64,000 bases of DNA from Caldilineaceae bacterium (GCA_019637685.1 JAHBVF010000018.1:1-64000), one strand, 5' to 3'. Positions 8,397-18,090 are shown, numbered from the stretch's first letter. Notes: generated by a model from the letters alone, not told the origin. A program made the numbers and translations.

Positions 8397-9923
8397 GTGC
8401 TGCGCCGCATTTACGGCCACATTGTAGCACAGGGGCTGGGGGCCGAGAAGCTACCTGCCATCTGGCACACACCCGGACTGCCCCGCCGCAACCTGACCGC
8501 GGCCAGCCAGTTCGGCATGGCTTCCCTTTTGGTGCTGATGGCCTGGGTATACTGGCCTACGGAAGTGGCTGCCCCCGCTGTCGCTGCCAAAGCGAGTATG
8601 CAACCAGTCCTTTCCATCAACAGCCCCGCCATCCCTTCTGCACCCCAACCGTCCAACGCATCTCAGCCGTCAACATCGGAATCCACCAGCGTTTCCTCGC
8701 GGCAGATTGCCAGCACCAAAGAACGGTTTGCCGCGCTGACCGCTCCGGAAGCAGCTCAACCCGCAGCCAGCGAAGCCGATTGGGAACCCGCTGCGCCGCT
8801 CCAACCCTTTGGGAGCGAGATTGTCGACCGCCGCGATCAGCCTGACACCGGGCTTCAGGGCACAGCAGCCCCCGCGGCAGAAGACGACCCCGCCAATGGG
8901 CCGAGCAGGCCGGGGGGTCTAGCAGATTTATTGGCATCCCTGGCCGACGTGACCGAAGGTCCACGCCAGGCAGTGGGACAGATTGTGGCGGGCGTGGGTG
9001 AGCTGACAGCAGGGGCCAGCGAGAGCAAACGTGCGGCGGCAGAGGCCCAGCCCACTGCCCCACCGCCTGTGCCCCAACCCACGCCAGGCCCTGTGCCGCT
9101 TCTTGTCCCCGGGCCACAGTGGGCCGACTTCACCCCCGTAGCCGCCCCCGCGGTGGATCACTTCTGGCTGGGCCAGCCCCAGCCCACCGGCTACAATCAA
9201 TTCTATAGCCCCAACTATCAGTTTGGCAGCACGGCCAACAATCGCTATCGCATCCATCACGGCGTGGACATTGCCAGCGATTCGGGCACGCCTGTGCTGG
9301 CAATGGGCGAGGGCGAAGTGGTCCACGCGGGTCCTGACAATCCAGCGCTGTTGGGGCCATACAACAATTTTTACGGAAATGCGGTCGTCGTCCGCCTGAA
9401 CCGGCGTCTGTCCACGCCGGAAGGCGATCAGGACGTTTATGTGCTGTTGGGCCATTTGAGTGCAGTCTATGTGGAGCGGGGCCAACAGGTGACACCGGAT
9501 GTGGTGGTGGGCGCGGTGGGAATGACCGGCATTGCCATCGGTCCCCATCTGCACGTGGAGGTGCGGGTAGGCGAGAACAGTTATCTGGACTCGGTCAACC
9601 CCGCGCTGTGGATGCAGAACCCACCGGGCACAGGCAGTGTGGCGGCCCGGCTCCTCACAGCAGATGGCCGCTCGTGGAGCGATGCCCGGCTTAGCCTGCT
9701 GCGCTACGAAGGCGGGGGCACACGCTGGGTGCGCACCATTGAAATTTACCCGGACGCGGAGAATATCAGCGCGGACCCGGCCTGGGGCGAAAATGGCGCG
9801 CTGAGCCAATTGGCCGCGGGTGGATATTGGATCGGCGGTGTGGTCAACGGTGAGAAGTTCGGCCAGAATATTACCATTTATCCCGGCGAGACGACATTTG
9901 TCGAGTTGCGAACCCAGCAATAG
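8397..9923 (+). CDS. Membrane-anchored M23 family metallopeptidase (LytM-like)
   Basis: Cell-wall endopeptidase or inactive wall-binding relative exposed outside the membrane. The N-terminal part has one transmembrane segment (around 'MASLLVLMAWVYW'), then a long Pro/Ala/Ser-rich spacer of about 200 residues, then the peptidase domain. The zinc motifs HxxxD (HHGVD, about residues 287-291), a 'LLGHLS' segment and HxH (PHLHVEV, about 384-386) are all present, so it should be active. About 110 residues after the domain resemble a carbohydrate-binding or carboxypeptidase-regulatory-like sandwich. The start is uncertain: the GTG at 8397 has only a weak GGCGG ahead of it, and the frame stays open further upstream into trmD. 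Confidence 0.85.
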   Translation: MLRRIYGHIVAQGLGAEKLPAIWHTPGLPRRNLTAASQFGMASLLVLMAWVYWPTEVAAPAVAAKASMQPVLSINSPAIPSAPQPSNASQPSTSESTSVSSRQIASTKERFAALTAPEAAQPAASEADWEPAAPLQPFGSEIVDRRDQPDTGLQGTAAPAAEDDPANGPSRPGGLADLLASLADVTEGPRQAVGQIVAGVGELTAGASESKRAAAEAQPTAPPPVPQPTPGPVPLLVPGPQWADFTPVAAPAVDHFWLGQPQPTGYNQFYSPNYQFGSTANNRYRIHHGVDIASDSGTPVLAMGEGEVVHAGPDNPALLGPYNNFYGNAVVVRLNRRLSTPEGDQDVYVLLGHLSAVYVERGQQVTPDVVVGAVGMTGIAIGPHLHVEVRVGENSYLDSVNPALWMQNPPGTGSVAARLLTADGRSWSDARLSLLRYEGGGTRWVRTIEIYPDAENISADPAWGENGALSQLAAGGYWIGGVVNGEKFGQNITIYPGETTFVELRTQQ

Positions 9924-9967
9924 ACATACGGGCAAACCACATAACGCCTCATTGGAAAATCAGCCTC

Positions 9968-10000
9968 ATCCCCCAACGCGATCGGCATTGGGGGATTTTT
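9968..10000 (+). terminator. Rho-independent terminator after the M23 peptidase
   Basis: A 9-bp perfect stem (ATCCCCCAA at 9968-9976 with TTGGGGGAT at 9988-9996) is followed by a T run to 10000. Confidence 0.8.
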
Positions 10001-10213
10001 GTGCCTGCGGGGTAGTCTGTTTCTGCTCTACAGCCCACAAAAGATGACCTTTTCCAATGAAACAATTGCTGGATGCATATAGGGCTGGCTGTGGGTGATG
10101 TCGAAGTAGTTTGAAGACCTGTGGATAAACGCATCGTCGGTTTGAGACAAAACCAGATATTTCTGGTTTTTTGGGATCTCATGTGGTTGAACCATATTTC
10201 TTTGGAGTAGTTG

Positions 10214-10936
10214 ATGGGTAAACGCAAAGACAGACGGGAAAAGGCGCAACGATTCGCGGCCATTGCGCGTATGGCAGCCCAGCCGAAACTGGCGGAGAAA
10301 CGGGCGGAGAAACGGGCGGTCCCGGGCCATCAGGACGTGGCATTGACAGACGAACTGCTCACTTCTTCCGCGCACCTGGCAGGTCTGGTCTCTTCTGACA
10401 GGCGGGAACTTACAAAAATGAAGAAGTTCCGTTTCCAGCTTCTGTGCCAGTGGATTTCCACCCACCGGGAACCGGGCCGGGTGGCGGATGTGGGGGGAGG
10501 CAAAGGGCTGCTGGCCTATCTGCTCCAGAAGAGCGGCTGGCTGGCGACTGTCATCGACCCCTTCGCTCAGTCCTTGCCGGCTAAATACAAAGATTTGGAG
10601 AGCGGCAGGCAGATACGTATTGGCGAGGATGAACGCGTGCCGCGGCTGAATCAGGCGTTTCAGCCGGAGATGGCCGAACAATTCGATCTGCTGGTGGCAA
10701 TGCACGCCCACGGCTGCAACATTCAGATGATCGACGCGGCCCTGGAATACGGCTGTGATCTGATTCTGCTGCCCTGCTGTGTGATCCACGAGCCGATTCT
10801 GCCGCCGCCGGGTGTTCATTGGATTCAGTGGCTGGTGGAGTATGTGATTGAAAAGGGCTTTGTTGTGGAGCCGTTTCGATTGAACTTTAAGGGACAGAAT
10901 ATCGGCATCTACGCCCGGATGGGAGCAAAGGCATGA
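10214..10936 (+). CDS. SAM-dependent methyltransferase, RRNAD/METTL25-like
   Basis: A 240-residue protein with a basic N-terminus ([14 protein letters not shown]) and a Rossmann methyltransferase core. Motif I is '[15 protein letters not shown]' (about residues 90-104). Further on are 'AMHAHGCN' and 'LLPCCVIHE', which resemble the His/Cys motifs of the Methyltransf_32 (RRNAD1/METTL25) group, so an RNA or protein substrate is possible; this is inference. GGAG sits 6 nt before the ATG at 10214. The stop overlaps the rnhA start by 4 bp (ATGA), so translation is probably coupled. Confidence 0.8.
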   Translation: MGKRKDRREKAQRFAAIARMAAQPKLAEKRAEKRAVPGHQDVALTDELLTSSAHLAGLVSSDRRELTKMKKFRFQLLCQWISTHREPGRVADVGGGKGLLAYLLQKSGWLATVIDPFAQSLPAKYKDLESGRQIRIGEDERVPRLNQAFQPEMAEQFDLLVAMHAHGCNIQMIDAALEYGCDLILLPCCVIHEPILPPPGVHWIQWLVEYVIEKGFVVEPFRLNFKGQNIGIYARMGAKA

Positions 10937-11427
10937 CAGATACTTCACAGCCTGTTGTCATCTACACCGATGGTGCCTGCCTGGGCAATCCCGGCCCCGG
11001 CGGCTGGGCCGCGATTCTGCGTTACGGCGAACACGAGAAGGAACTGAGTGGCCGCTTCCGCCGTACAACCAACAACCGCATGGAGATGCGCGCCGCCATC
11101 GAAGCGCTCAACGGGCTGAAGCGGCCCTGTGCGGTAGAGATTTTTACCGACAGCAGCTATCTGCGGGATGGTATCACCAAATGGGTGAAAGGCTGGCAGC
11201 GCAACGGCTGGCGCACGGCATCCAAACAGCCGGTAAAAAACCAGGATTTGTGGCGTTCCCTGCTGGCTGCCGTCGCCCGCCACGCGGAGGCCGGGGCTGT
11301 GGAATGGCGCTGGACCAAAGGCCACGCGGGGGACGAGTACAACGAGCGGGCGGACAGCCTGGCCAGCCGTGAAGCCGCCCAGGCCACGGCGAACGATCCC
11401 GCGGATGAGGAGGGGATTGGGGATTAG
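10933..11427 (+). CDS. rnhA: Ribonuclease HI
   Basis: Cytoplasmic endonuclease that cleaves the RNA strand of RNA-DNA hybrids, acting on R-loops and primers. At 164 residues it has the full catalytic set: Asp13 (YTDGAC), Glu51 (NNRMEM), Asp73 (FTDSSYL) and Asp141 (NERADSL), plus the flexible-loop His131 (KGHAGD). It starts inside the stop of the methyltransferase gene. The C-terminal 20 residues are low-complexity and acidic. Confidence 0.96.
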   Translation: MTDTSQPVVIYTDGACLGNPGPGGWAAILRYGEHEKELSGRFRRTTNNRMEMRAAIEALNGLKRPCAVEIFTDSSYLRDGITKWVKGWQRNGWRTASKQPVKNQDLWRSLLAAVARHAEAGAVEWRWTKGHAGDEYNERADSLASREAAQATANDPADEEGIGD

Positions 11428-11478
11428 CGGTTGACTCGACCCAATCTCCAATCTCCCAACCTCCCAATCTCCAATCTC

Positions 11479-12048
11479 TTACCCCGCACTCGCATAGGCC
11501 GCCGCGATCCATCCCAGCAGGTCCGCGTCCACTTCCGACGGGTCGGTCAGGCGCACGACGTAATTGCACATACTGCCTTTGGCCTGCCCGATCAGTCGGT
11601 CATCCCCGGGCAGGTCTTTGACATTCAGCCCCACTTCCACACGGGTGTTGGTGGGCGGGCCGATCATCATAAACTGCTTCTGGCGGCGCAAACTCAGATA
11701 CTTCTGCCGTGGCAGAACCTCAAAGTCGCCCAGCTTCTCCACCCCCTCCCACAGCGCGTCGTGGATGGGGCGCAGATGGGCCTTCTTCCCCGCGTAGAGT
11801 TCGTCTACCACATGGGCAAGGCTCTTCTCCGCCGGGGCCTGTTTTTCGCCGGCCTGCCGGGTAAAATGGGCGAGTGCATTGGCATCCCCATAGCCTAGCC
11901 CCAATTCAGTCTTGAAGTAATCGCGCAACTGGCCGTGTTTGCTCAATCCGCTGGCCGCGGCCAGCGCAGTCAGCTCGTCCAGGGATTTCCCCGTCTTCTG
12001 CTCGATGTTGTTCAGTTGGGTCTGTGCAGCCTGTTCCAGGACACTCAT
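11479..12048 (-). CDS. DUF4287 and DUF5655 domain protein
   Basis: A 189-residue cytoplasmic protein of unknown function. The first 60 or so residues match DUF4287 (TQLNNIEQKTGKSLDEL...YFKTELGLGYGDANALAH). The rest matches DUF5655 (HDALWEGVEKLGDFEVLPRQKYLSLRRQKQFMMIGP...RVEVGLNVKD), a two-domain arrangement seen in many bacteria. An AAGGAGA box precedes the ATG. It is transcribed divergently from the DinB gene, and both promoters carry similar palindromes next to the -10 box, which suggests shared control. Confidence 0.88.
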   Translation of the reverse strand: MSVLEQAAQTQLNNIEQKTGKSLDELTALAAASGLSKHGQLRDYFKTELGLGYGDANALAHFTRQAGEKQAPAEKSLAHVVDELYAGKKAHLRPIHDALWEGVEKLGDFEVLPRQKYLSLRRQKQFMMIGPPTNTRVEVGLNVKDLPGDDRLIGQAKGSMCNYVVRLTDPSEVDADLLGWIAAAYASAG

Positions 12049-12086
12049 CAGGATTCTCCTTGGGTCATTGGGAAAGCGACAACCCC

Positions 12087-12115
12087 AAAATAGAACAAAT
12101 TTTCTGATATGTCAA
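12087..12115 (-). promoter_or_regulatory. Promoter with embedded palindrome for the DUF4287/DUF5655 gene
   Basis: Minus-strand TTGACA (12115-12110), a 17-bp spacer and TATTTT (12092-12087). The 12 bp directly before the -10 box read GAAAATTTGTTC, an imperfect version of the palindrome in the divergent promoter. Confidence 0.7.
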
Positions 12116-12148
12116 CCTGAAAATTGAACCAAAAAAGCTTTTTCGCAG

Positions 12149-12177
12149 TTGACAAACACGAACAATTGTTCTATAAT
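12149..12177 (+). promoter_or_regulatory. Consensus promoter with SOS-box-like operator for the DinB/VOC cluster
   Basis: TTGACA (12149-12154), a 17-bp spacer and TATAAT (12172-12177) form a perfect consensus promoter. The 12 bp before the -10 box are the perfect palindrome GAACAATTGTTC (12160-12171). Extended as CGAACAATTGTTCT it resembles the Gram-positive-type LexA box (CGAAC, 4 nt, GTTCG-like). A repressor bound there would block the -10 region. Confidence 0.75.
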
Positions 12178-12218
12178 TTGATACACCGATTACAACAATT
12201 GAAAGGCAGGAAGGCATT

Positions 12219-12692
12219 ATGTCTTCACGAATTCAGGCCGAGCATTTTACCGCCGCGATCTTTGCGCTGCTCGACGAAACTTTTGAGAGTGTGCAGGGCA
12301 TCTATCTGGACAAAGGCACGTCCCTCTTCGAGACACTGGCGACGATTTCCGCGCAGGAAGCGTCAATTCTTGTGGGTGGAAAATGTGCGACGTTGGCCGC
12401 ACAGGTAAAGCACATCGCCTTCTATCTGGACGTGCTGGAAAAGGCCATGCGCACGGGAGAATTTGAGCGCCAGGACTGGGGAAAAATCTGGCGGGAGACG
12501 AGTGCGGTCACCCCAGCGGAGTGGGACGGGTTGCAAGCAGCCCTGCGCGAGAGCTACAGTCGCATCCGGGCGCTGGTCACGGAGACAACGGAGTGGTCGA
12601 GCGACGAACAGATCGGCGGCGCAATCGCGGTCATCGCGCACACAGCCTATCATCTGGGCGAGATTCGCCAGGCGCTCTGCACCCTGCAATAG
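12219..12692 (+). CDS. DinB-like four-helix-bundle protein
   Basis: A 157-residue protein of the DinB/YfiT metal-binding helical bundle superfamily. Histidines in 'QVKHIAFYLDVLEKA' and 'IAHTAYHLGEIRQAL' are placed like the metal ligands of that fold. The enzymatic role is unknown; relatives include damage-inducible proteins and thiol transferases. It is the first gene behind a perfect TTGACA/TATAAT promoter overlapped by a LexA-box-like palindrome. A GGCAGGAAGG stretch precedes the ATG. Three VOC proteins and a DUF3224 protein follow on the same strand with short gaps. Confidence 0.82.
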   Translation: MSSRIQAEHFTAAIFALLDETFESVQGIYLDKGTSLFETLATISAQEASILVGGKCATLAAQVKHIAFYLDVLEKAMRTGEFERQDWGKIWRETSAVTPAEWDGLQAALRESYSRIRALVTETTEWSSDEQIGGAIAVIAHTAYHLGEIRQALCTLQ

Positions 12693-12812
12693 GGACGAAC
12701 GCGCAATGATGGCCGTAAGAACCCACATCTATACTGATTCGCACCGAAGAAATCCACAGCAATTTGGAAAAAGTCGCATTTTCATACACCCAATCCAAAG
12801 AGGAGAACCAGA

Positions 12813-13241
12813 ATGACTACGATCAATCCCTATCTCAATTTCAACGGCAACACAGAAGAGGTCTTCCATTTCTACCAATCGGTCTTTGGTGGGGAGTTTC
12901 TGTCGGTCAACCGCTACAAAGAGGTGCATTCGGCAGAGGAGCTTGGCGCGGGCGAAGGCGAGAAGATTATGCACATCTCCCTGCCCATCGGCAACGGAAG
13001 CATTCTGATGGGCAGCGACACCATTGAAAGGAGGGGCAAGACAAGTGCTGGCGACAACTTCAGCATTTCCATCACCCCGGACAGCCAGGAGGAAGCCACC
13101 CGGCTGTTCAACGGACTTTCCGCGGGTGGGCAGGTGACAATGCCTCTGATGCAAGCGCCCTGGGGTGCTTACTTCGGGATGTTCACCGACAAGTATGGGA
13201 TTCAATGGATGGTGAACTACGAGAAGCATTCTCAGCAGTAA
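12813..13241 (+). CDS. VOC family protein, PhnB-like
   Basis: A 142-residue single-domain glyoxalase/bleomycin-resistance fold protein of the PhnB type ('NPYLNFNGNTEEVFHFYQSVFGGEF' start, 'APWGAYFGMFTDKYGIQWMVNY' end). AGGAGA precedes the ATG. Such proteins are often metal-dependent, but the substrate is unknown. It is followed 38 bp later by a second PhnB-like gene. Confidence 0.88.
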   Translation: MTTINPYLNFNGNTEEVFHFYQSVFGGEFLSVNRYKEVHSAEELGAGEGEKIMHISLPIGNGSILMGSDTIERRGKTSAGDNFSISITPDSQEEATRLFNGLSAGGQVTMPLMQAPWGAYFGMFTDKYGIQWMVNYEKHSQQ

Positions 13242-13279
13242 GCAGATGACGGTTCCCACACGCAAAAGGAGAGCGACGC

Positions 13280-13678
13280 ATGCAAAAGATTACAACCTTT
13301 CTGATGTTTGAAGGCAGAGCCGAAGAAGCTATGAATTTCTACACGTCTCTTTTCCCGGACTCGGCCATCAAAAGCATTTCCCGCTATGGCCCAGAGGGGC
13401 CGGGGGCGGAAGGGAGTGTTATCCACGCCACTTTCACATTGGCTGGGCAGGAATTGATGGCAATTGACAGTGCTGTCAAGCACGAATTCACCTTCACCCC
13501 AGCCATATCGCTCTATATTACCTGCCAGAGCGATGCAGAAATCGACGAGCTTTTCGCTAAACTCTCCGCTGGCGGTGGAATTTTGATGCCCTTGGCCCCT
13601 TATCCGTTCAGTCCGAAGTTTGGGTGGGTGGCCGACCGGTTCGGTGTCTCCTGGCAGTTGACCCTCGCCACCCAATAA
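13280..13678 (+). CDS. VOC family protein, PhnB-like (second copy)
   Basis: A 132-residue protein of the same fold ('ITTFLMFEGRAEEAMNFYTSLFP' start, 'GWVADRFGVSWQL' end), only distantly similar to the preceding gene. An AGGAGAG box precedes the ATG. This version resembles the 3-demethylubiquinone methyltransferase-like VOC group by its N-terminal 'FYTSLF' motif. Confidence 0.88.
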   Translation: MQKITTFLMFEGRAEEAMNFYTSLFPDSAIKSISRYGPEGPGAEGSVIHATFTLAGQELMAIDSAVKHEFTFTPAISLYITCQSDAEIDELFAKLSAGGGILMPLAPYPFSPKFGWVADRFGVSWQLTLATQ

Positions 13679-13700
13679 CCTGACCAGAAGAGGAGAATGG

Positions 13701-14306
13701 ATGAATCATTATAAGGCCACTGGCAGCTTTGATGTGGTGATAAAGCCACAGGGCGAACCCGATACTACAGCGGGCGCAAAGTTGGGGCGGATGTCTATCG
13801 ACAAACAATTTCACGGCGACCTGAGCGGTGTGGGCAAAGGCGAAATGTTGAGTGCCCTCACCGATACGGAGGGTTCGGCGGGCTATGTGGCTATCGAACG
13901 GGTGGTGGGGACACTGCACGGACGCAGGGGAAGTTTTGTCTTTCAGCACACAGGCACGATGAACCGGGGCGCACAGCAGCTCTCGATTTCTGTGGTCCCC
14001 GACTCGGGCAGCGGGGAACTCACCGGCCTATCTGGCATTTTTTTGCTCACCATCGAAGATGGCAACCACCTGTACACTTTCGAGTATTCGTTGCCAGGCA
14101 TACAGCGGGAAGCAGCCGGCGATCTGCCCACTGGTCTGGCAGCACCCGCGCAACGGGCACTGGCGGGCGCGGGCATTCAGCGGCTCGACCAACTCGCCCG
14201 GATCAGCGAGGCGGAGTTGAAGAAACTCCACGGCATCGGACCCAAAGCGGTGGAGCAACTGCGCCAGGCCCTCCACGCGCGGGGATTGTCTTTTCCAACA
14301 CACTAA
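13701..14306 (+). CDS. DUF3224 protein fused to a helix-hairpin-helix domain
   Basis: Residues 1-135 match DUF3224 (start 'YKATGSFDVVIKPQGEP', then 'GTMNRGAQQLSISVVPDSGSGELTGLSG'), a small beta-barrel of unknown function usually found alone. Residues 148-195 are a helix-hairpin-helix-like segment ('ALAGAGIQRLDQLARISEAELKKLHGIGPKAVEQLRQAL'; shown here as a motif span) of the kind found in the RNA polymerase alpha C-terminal domain and DNA-repair proteins. The fusion suggests a nucleic-acid or partner-binding role; that is inference. AAGAGGAG lies before the ATG, 22 bp after the upstream stop. Confidence 0.85.
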   Translation: MNHYKATGSFDVVIKPQGEPDTTAGAKLGRMSIDKQFHGDLSGVGKGEMLSALTDTEGSAGYVAIERVVGTLHGRRGSFVFQHTGTMNRGAQQLSISVVPDSGSGELTGLSGIFLLTIEDGNHLYTFEYSLPGIQREAAGDLPTGLAAPAQRALAGAGIQRLDQLARISEAELKKLHGIGPKAVEQLRQALHARGLSFPTH

Positions 14307-14330
14307 AATCATCCCGGAAGAGGCCCAACA

Positions 14331-14798
14331 ATGGAAAGCAGACAGAAGATCACACCTTTTCTCTGGTTCAACGACAACGCAGAGGAAGCAGCCCGCTTCT
14401 ACACATCCATTTTCGCCGATGCAAAAATTCTGAGCAAAATGCCCGGCCCCGAAGGAAAGGCGATGTCCGTTACCTTCGAACTGATGGGCCAGCGCATCAC
14501 AATCCTGAACGGCGGCCCTCACTTTCAAATCAACGAAGCCTTTTCGCTCTTTGTAGATTGCGCGGATCAGGCAGAAGTGGACTTTCTCTGGGAAAAGCTC
14601 TGCGCCGACGGCGGGGAACCGGGGCAGTGCGCCTGGCTGAAGGACAAATTTGGCCTCTCCTGGCAGATTGTCCCCCGCCAGTTGGGGGAAATGTTGAGCG
14701 ATCCGGACCCGGAGAAATCCCAGCGGGTGTTGCAGGCGATGTTGCAAATGGGCAAAATCGACATCGCCGCGCTGCGGGCGGCCTATGACGGCGCATAA
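14331..14798 (+). CDS. VOC family protein, 3-demethylubiquinone methyltransferase-like
   Basis: A 155-residue VOC protein ('[24 protein letters not shown]', '[29 protein letters not shown]', '[14 protein letters not shown]') with a C-terminal helical tail ('[23 protein letters not shown]') typical of this subfamily. Despite the family label these are not proven methyltransferases. Last member of the cluster begun at 12219. Confidence 0.9.
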   Translation: MESRQKITPFLWFNDNAEEAARFYTSIFADAKILSKMPGPEGKAMSVTFELMGQRITILNGGPHFQINEAFSLFVDCADQAEVDFLWEKLCADGGEPGQCAWLKDKFGLSWQIVPRQLGEMLSDPDPEKSQRVLQAMLQMGKIDIAALRAAYDGA

Positions 14799-14849
14799 TC
14801 GGACGGAATTCTGTGTCAGTCATGACACCTGTTCACAAAGGAGCGAGCA

Positions 14850-15961
<1,112 letters not shown>

Positions 15962-15965
<4 letters not shown>

Positions 15966-16258
15966 TACGCGTCGTCATACCCCATCACTTGCGCCGCTTG
16001 ACCAACGCGGGCAAAGAGTTGCAACTGGCCGTGGAAGGGCCGGTGACTGTGCAATCGGTGCTGGATGCGCTGGAGGCAGAATATCCCACATTGCGGGGGA
16101 CCATCCGAGAGCACGGCACAGGGAAACGCCGGGCTTTCCTGCGCTTCTTCGCCTGCGAGCAGGACCTCTCCCACCAGCCCGTTGACGAACCGTTGCCCGA
16201 CCCAGTGGCAACCGGTGCAGAGCCTTTTCTGATCGTCGGCGCAATGGCTGGCGGATGA
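15962..16258 (+). CDS. MoaD/ThiS family ubiquitin-like sulfur carrier
   Basis: A 98-residue beta-grasp protein that ends in Gly-Gly (AMAGG), the C-terminus that MoaD/ThiS proteins need for adenylation and thiocarboxylation. '[25 protein letters not shown]' is the characteristic N-terminal half. No E1-like MoeB/ThiF or sulfur-accepting partner is adjacent; instead it is translationally coupled to a BNR propeller, a pairing repeated in other genomes to my recollection. Its cofactor pathway is therefore unknown. Confidence 0.85.
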
Positions 16259-16268
16259 AAGAGAAGTG

Positions 16269-16384
16269 AGTCTACTGTAAATAGCCTTCAGAGCCACCGC
16301 GGAGTCGCGGGGAACGCGGAGTTTTTCTCCTGAAATTCTCCGCGGTAACACTGCGCTCTCTGCGACTCCGCGGTGAAATTGATC
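16269..16384. repeat. Palindromic element, family A, copy 2 (right end degraded)
   Basis: It starts AGTCTACTGTAAATAGCC and continues with the family interior (CCACCGCGGAGTCGCGGGG, TTTCTCCTGAAATTCTCCGCG, CGACTCCGCGGTGAAATTGA). It stops short of the usual TTTTTGCAGTAGACTC right end, abutting the stop of the next gene. Confidence 0.75.
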
Positions 16385-16915
16385 TTATGACGGTTTCACT
16401 TCTCTTATGGCTTTCTCACCACTTTTCGAGAGCCGACTCCATCCCCGCCCCATCTCGGCCAAATCTCTGGCAATCAGGCCGGGCAGAATCGTGTGGCCGT
16501 AGTGCCGCACCAGCCCGCCGTGCCACAGCCCCACATAGCCGCTGCGCACATCTGCCTGGCTCCATTGAAAGCGGTAGCGCACATAACCGGCGAACTCCCA
16601 CAGCCAGAGAATCAGCACGGCCATCCACCCCGGCAGCCAGAAGCCCACAAAGACAAAAGCCGCGTAGTGGCGGGCAGGGTTGCGGTCATCTACCAGCCCC
16701 CGCTTGAAGCCGGTCGTGCCCCAACGGGTCGGCGGGTTGCCCTCCATCTGGCGCAAAAAACGCCAGGGGTTCCAGGCATCCTGCACACGAATATAGGCCA
16801 TCTGCTCGCCAAAGGCCAGGACAAAACGACGGGTTCCAGAGGGGGTCAGCGGAAACTGGACCGCCAGTGCACTGGTCGCCTGAATAAAGCTGTTAACGCC
16901 AATGGATGTGGGCAT
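16385..16915 (-). CDS. Hypothetical small membrane protein
   Basis: About 176 residues, not recognised. The ATG at 16915 is preceded by AAGAGG at 6 nt. A hydrophobic stretch of about 25 residues (around 'FVFVGFWLPGWMAVLILWLWEF', residues 90-112) is probably a membrane span. The flanks are rich in Trp, Arg and Gly, with a basic C-terminus (SKSGEKAIREVKPS). It is monocistronic and bounded by two palindromic elements. Confidence 0.6.
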   Translation of the reverse strand: MPTSIGVNSFIQATSALAVQFPLTPSGTRRFVLAFGEQMAYIRVQDAWNPWRFLRQMEGNPPTRWGTTGFKRGLVDDRNPARHYAAFVFVGFWLPGWMAVLILWLWEFAGYVRYRFQWSQADVRSGYVGLWHGGLVRHYGHTILPGLIARDLAEMGRGWSRLSKSGEKAIREVKPS

Positions 16916-16952
16916 CTGCATCCTCTTAATCGCAAGAATTGGAGAATCCTTC

Positions 16953-17023
16953 TGTATACACGGATGAGAAAAAACACGGATGGAATGCAATGCTATCTGT
17001 GTTTTTTCTCATCTGTGTATACA
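16953..17023. repeat. TGTATACA-ended hairpin, family B, copy 1
   Basis: A 71-bp palindrome with 29-bp arms (TGTATACACGGATGAGAAAA... pairing with ...TTTTCTCATCTGTGTATACA) at 2 mismatches. Related copies lie at 51.4 and 55.1 kb. Confidence 0.8.
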
Positions 17024-17043
17024 AAAACTCCTATCGTCACCCC

Positions 17044-18069
17044 CTATTGAGGCGTGAGTAGAATCTTTACCGATTTGCGCGCCTCGAAGAGCGAAAAGGC
17101 TTCCTGCCAATCAGTAATCGGCAGGGTGTGGGAGACCAGCGGTTCGGTCTGTACCTGTCCGCTTGCCAGCAGGCGCAGTGCTTTGCGCCAGGCGCTGGGC
17201 ACTGTGGCAAAGCTGCCGTGAACCTGAATCTCCCGGAAACAGACCTGCTCCAAATCCCAGCGAATGGGCCGCCCGATCAGCCCCATCTGGCAGTAGCGCC
17301 CCCGGCGACGGACGAGGGAAAGGGCCAGTTGCGCCCCGGCTTCCGCGCCCGAACACTCGAAAACCACATCCGCGCCCAGCCCTTCGGTCATCCCGTTGAC
17401 AACAGCCAGCGCGTCTTCCGCCTGCACATTCACTGTTACGTCGATGCCCAGCGAGCGGCCCAGGGCCAGCCGCTCCTCGTCAGCGGCTGTGCCCAGCAGC
17501 ACCACTCGCGCCCCAGCGGCTTTCACAACTTGCGCGGCCAGCAGACCAATCGCGCCCGGCCCCACGACAGCCACTGTGTCGCTGGGTTCCACGCGGGTCA
17601 TCTCCAGCCCGTGGACACAGCAGGCCAGGGGTTCGGTGAGCGCGCCTGTGGCTGTACTGATGCTGGGCGACAGCCGGTGGAGATTGAGCGCGGGAACCAG
17701 CACATAGCGGGTGAATGCGCCGTGTACACCGCTGCCGATGGAGCGGCGGTGGGGGCACTGGTTGGGGAAACCGTCCCGACAGTAGGCGCAGTGGCCGCAC
17801 ACTGTGAAGTACGGCTCGGCAGTCACCCGCTCGCCCTCGGCCCAGCCGCTCACGCCGTCGCCCACCGCGGCGATGACACCCGCGACTTCGTGGCCCAGAA
17901 TCACAGGCGGGTAGGAGGGGTATTCGTCGTGGTAAATGTGCATATCGGTTCCGCAGACACCCGCGGCCTGCACTTCAATCACCACATGACCGGGCCGCGC
18001 TTCCGGCTCTGGCACATCGATCAATTCTACATTGCCCTTCCCTCTGGCAACTTTCGCAACACCTCTCAT
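17044..18069 (-). CDS. Zinc-dependent medium-chain alcohol/polyol dehydrogenase
   Basis: A 341-residue MDR enzyme of the sorbitol/threonine dehydrogenase group. The catalytic zinc ligands are Cys39 (CGTD) and His60-Glu61 (GHE), the structural zinc site is Cys91, Cys94, Cys97 and Cys105, and the NAD(P)-binding GPGAIG motif is near residue 167. It should oxidise a secondary alcohol on a sugar or amino acid using NAD(P)+; the exact substrate cannot be told. An AAGGAGA box precedes the ATG. The upstream amidase is on the same strand, but a palindromic repeat lies between. Confidence 0.92.
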   Translation of the reverse strand: MRGVAKVARGKGNVELIDVPEPEARPGHVVIEVQAAGVCGTDMHIYHDEYPSYPPVILGHEVAGVIAAVGDGVSGWAEGERVTAEPYFTVCGHCAYCRDGFPNQCPHRRSIGSGVHGAFTRYVLVPALNLHRLSPSISTATGALTEPLACCVHGLEMTRVEPSDTVAVVGPGAIGLLAAQVVKAAGARVVLLGTAADEERLALGRSLGIDVTVNVQAEDALAVVNGMTEGLGADVVFECSGAEAGAQLALSLVRRRGRYCQMGLIGRPIRWDLEQVCFREIQVHGSFATVPSAWRKALRLLASGQVQTEPLVSHTLPITDWQEAFSLFEARKSVKILLTPQ

Positions 18070-18090
18070 GGCAGATTCTCCTTAAGAATG

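Noticed and set aside
16493..17050. Plus-strand open frame over the small membrane protein
   Set aside because: No ribosome binding site or motif was seen, and it runs through a palindromic repeat.
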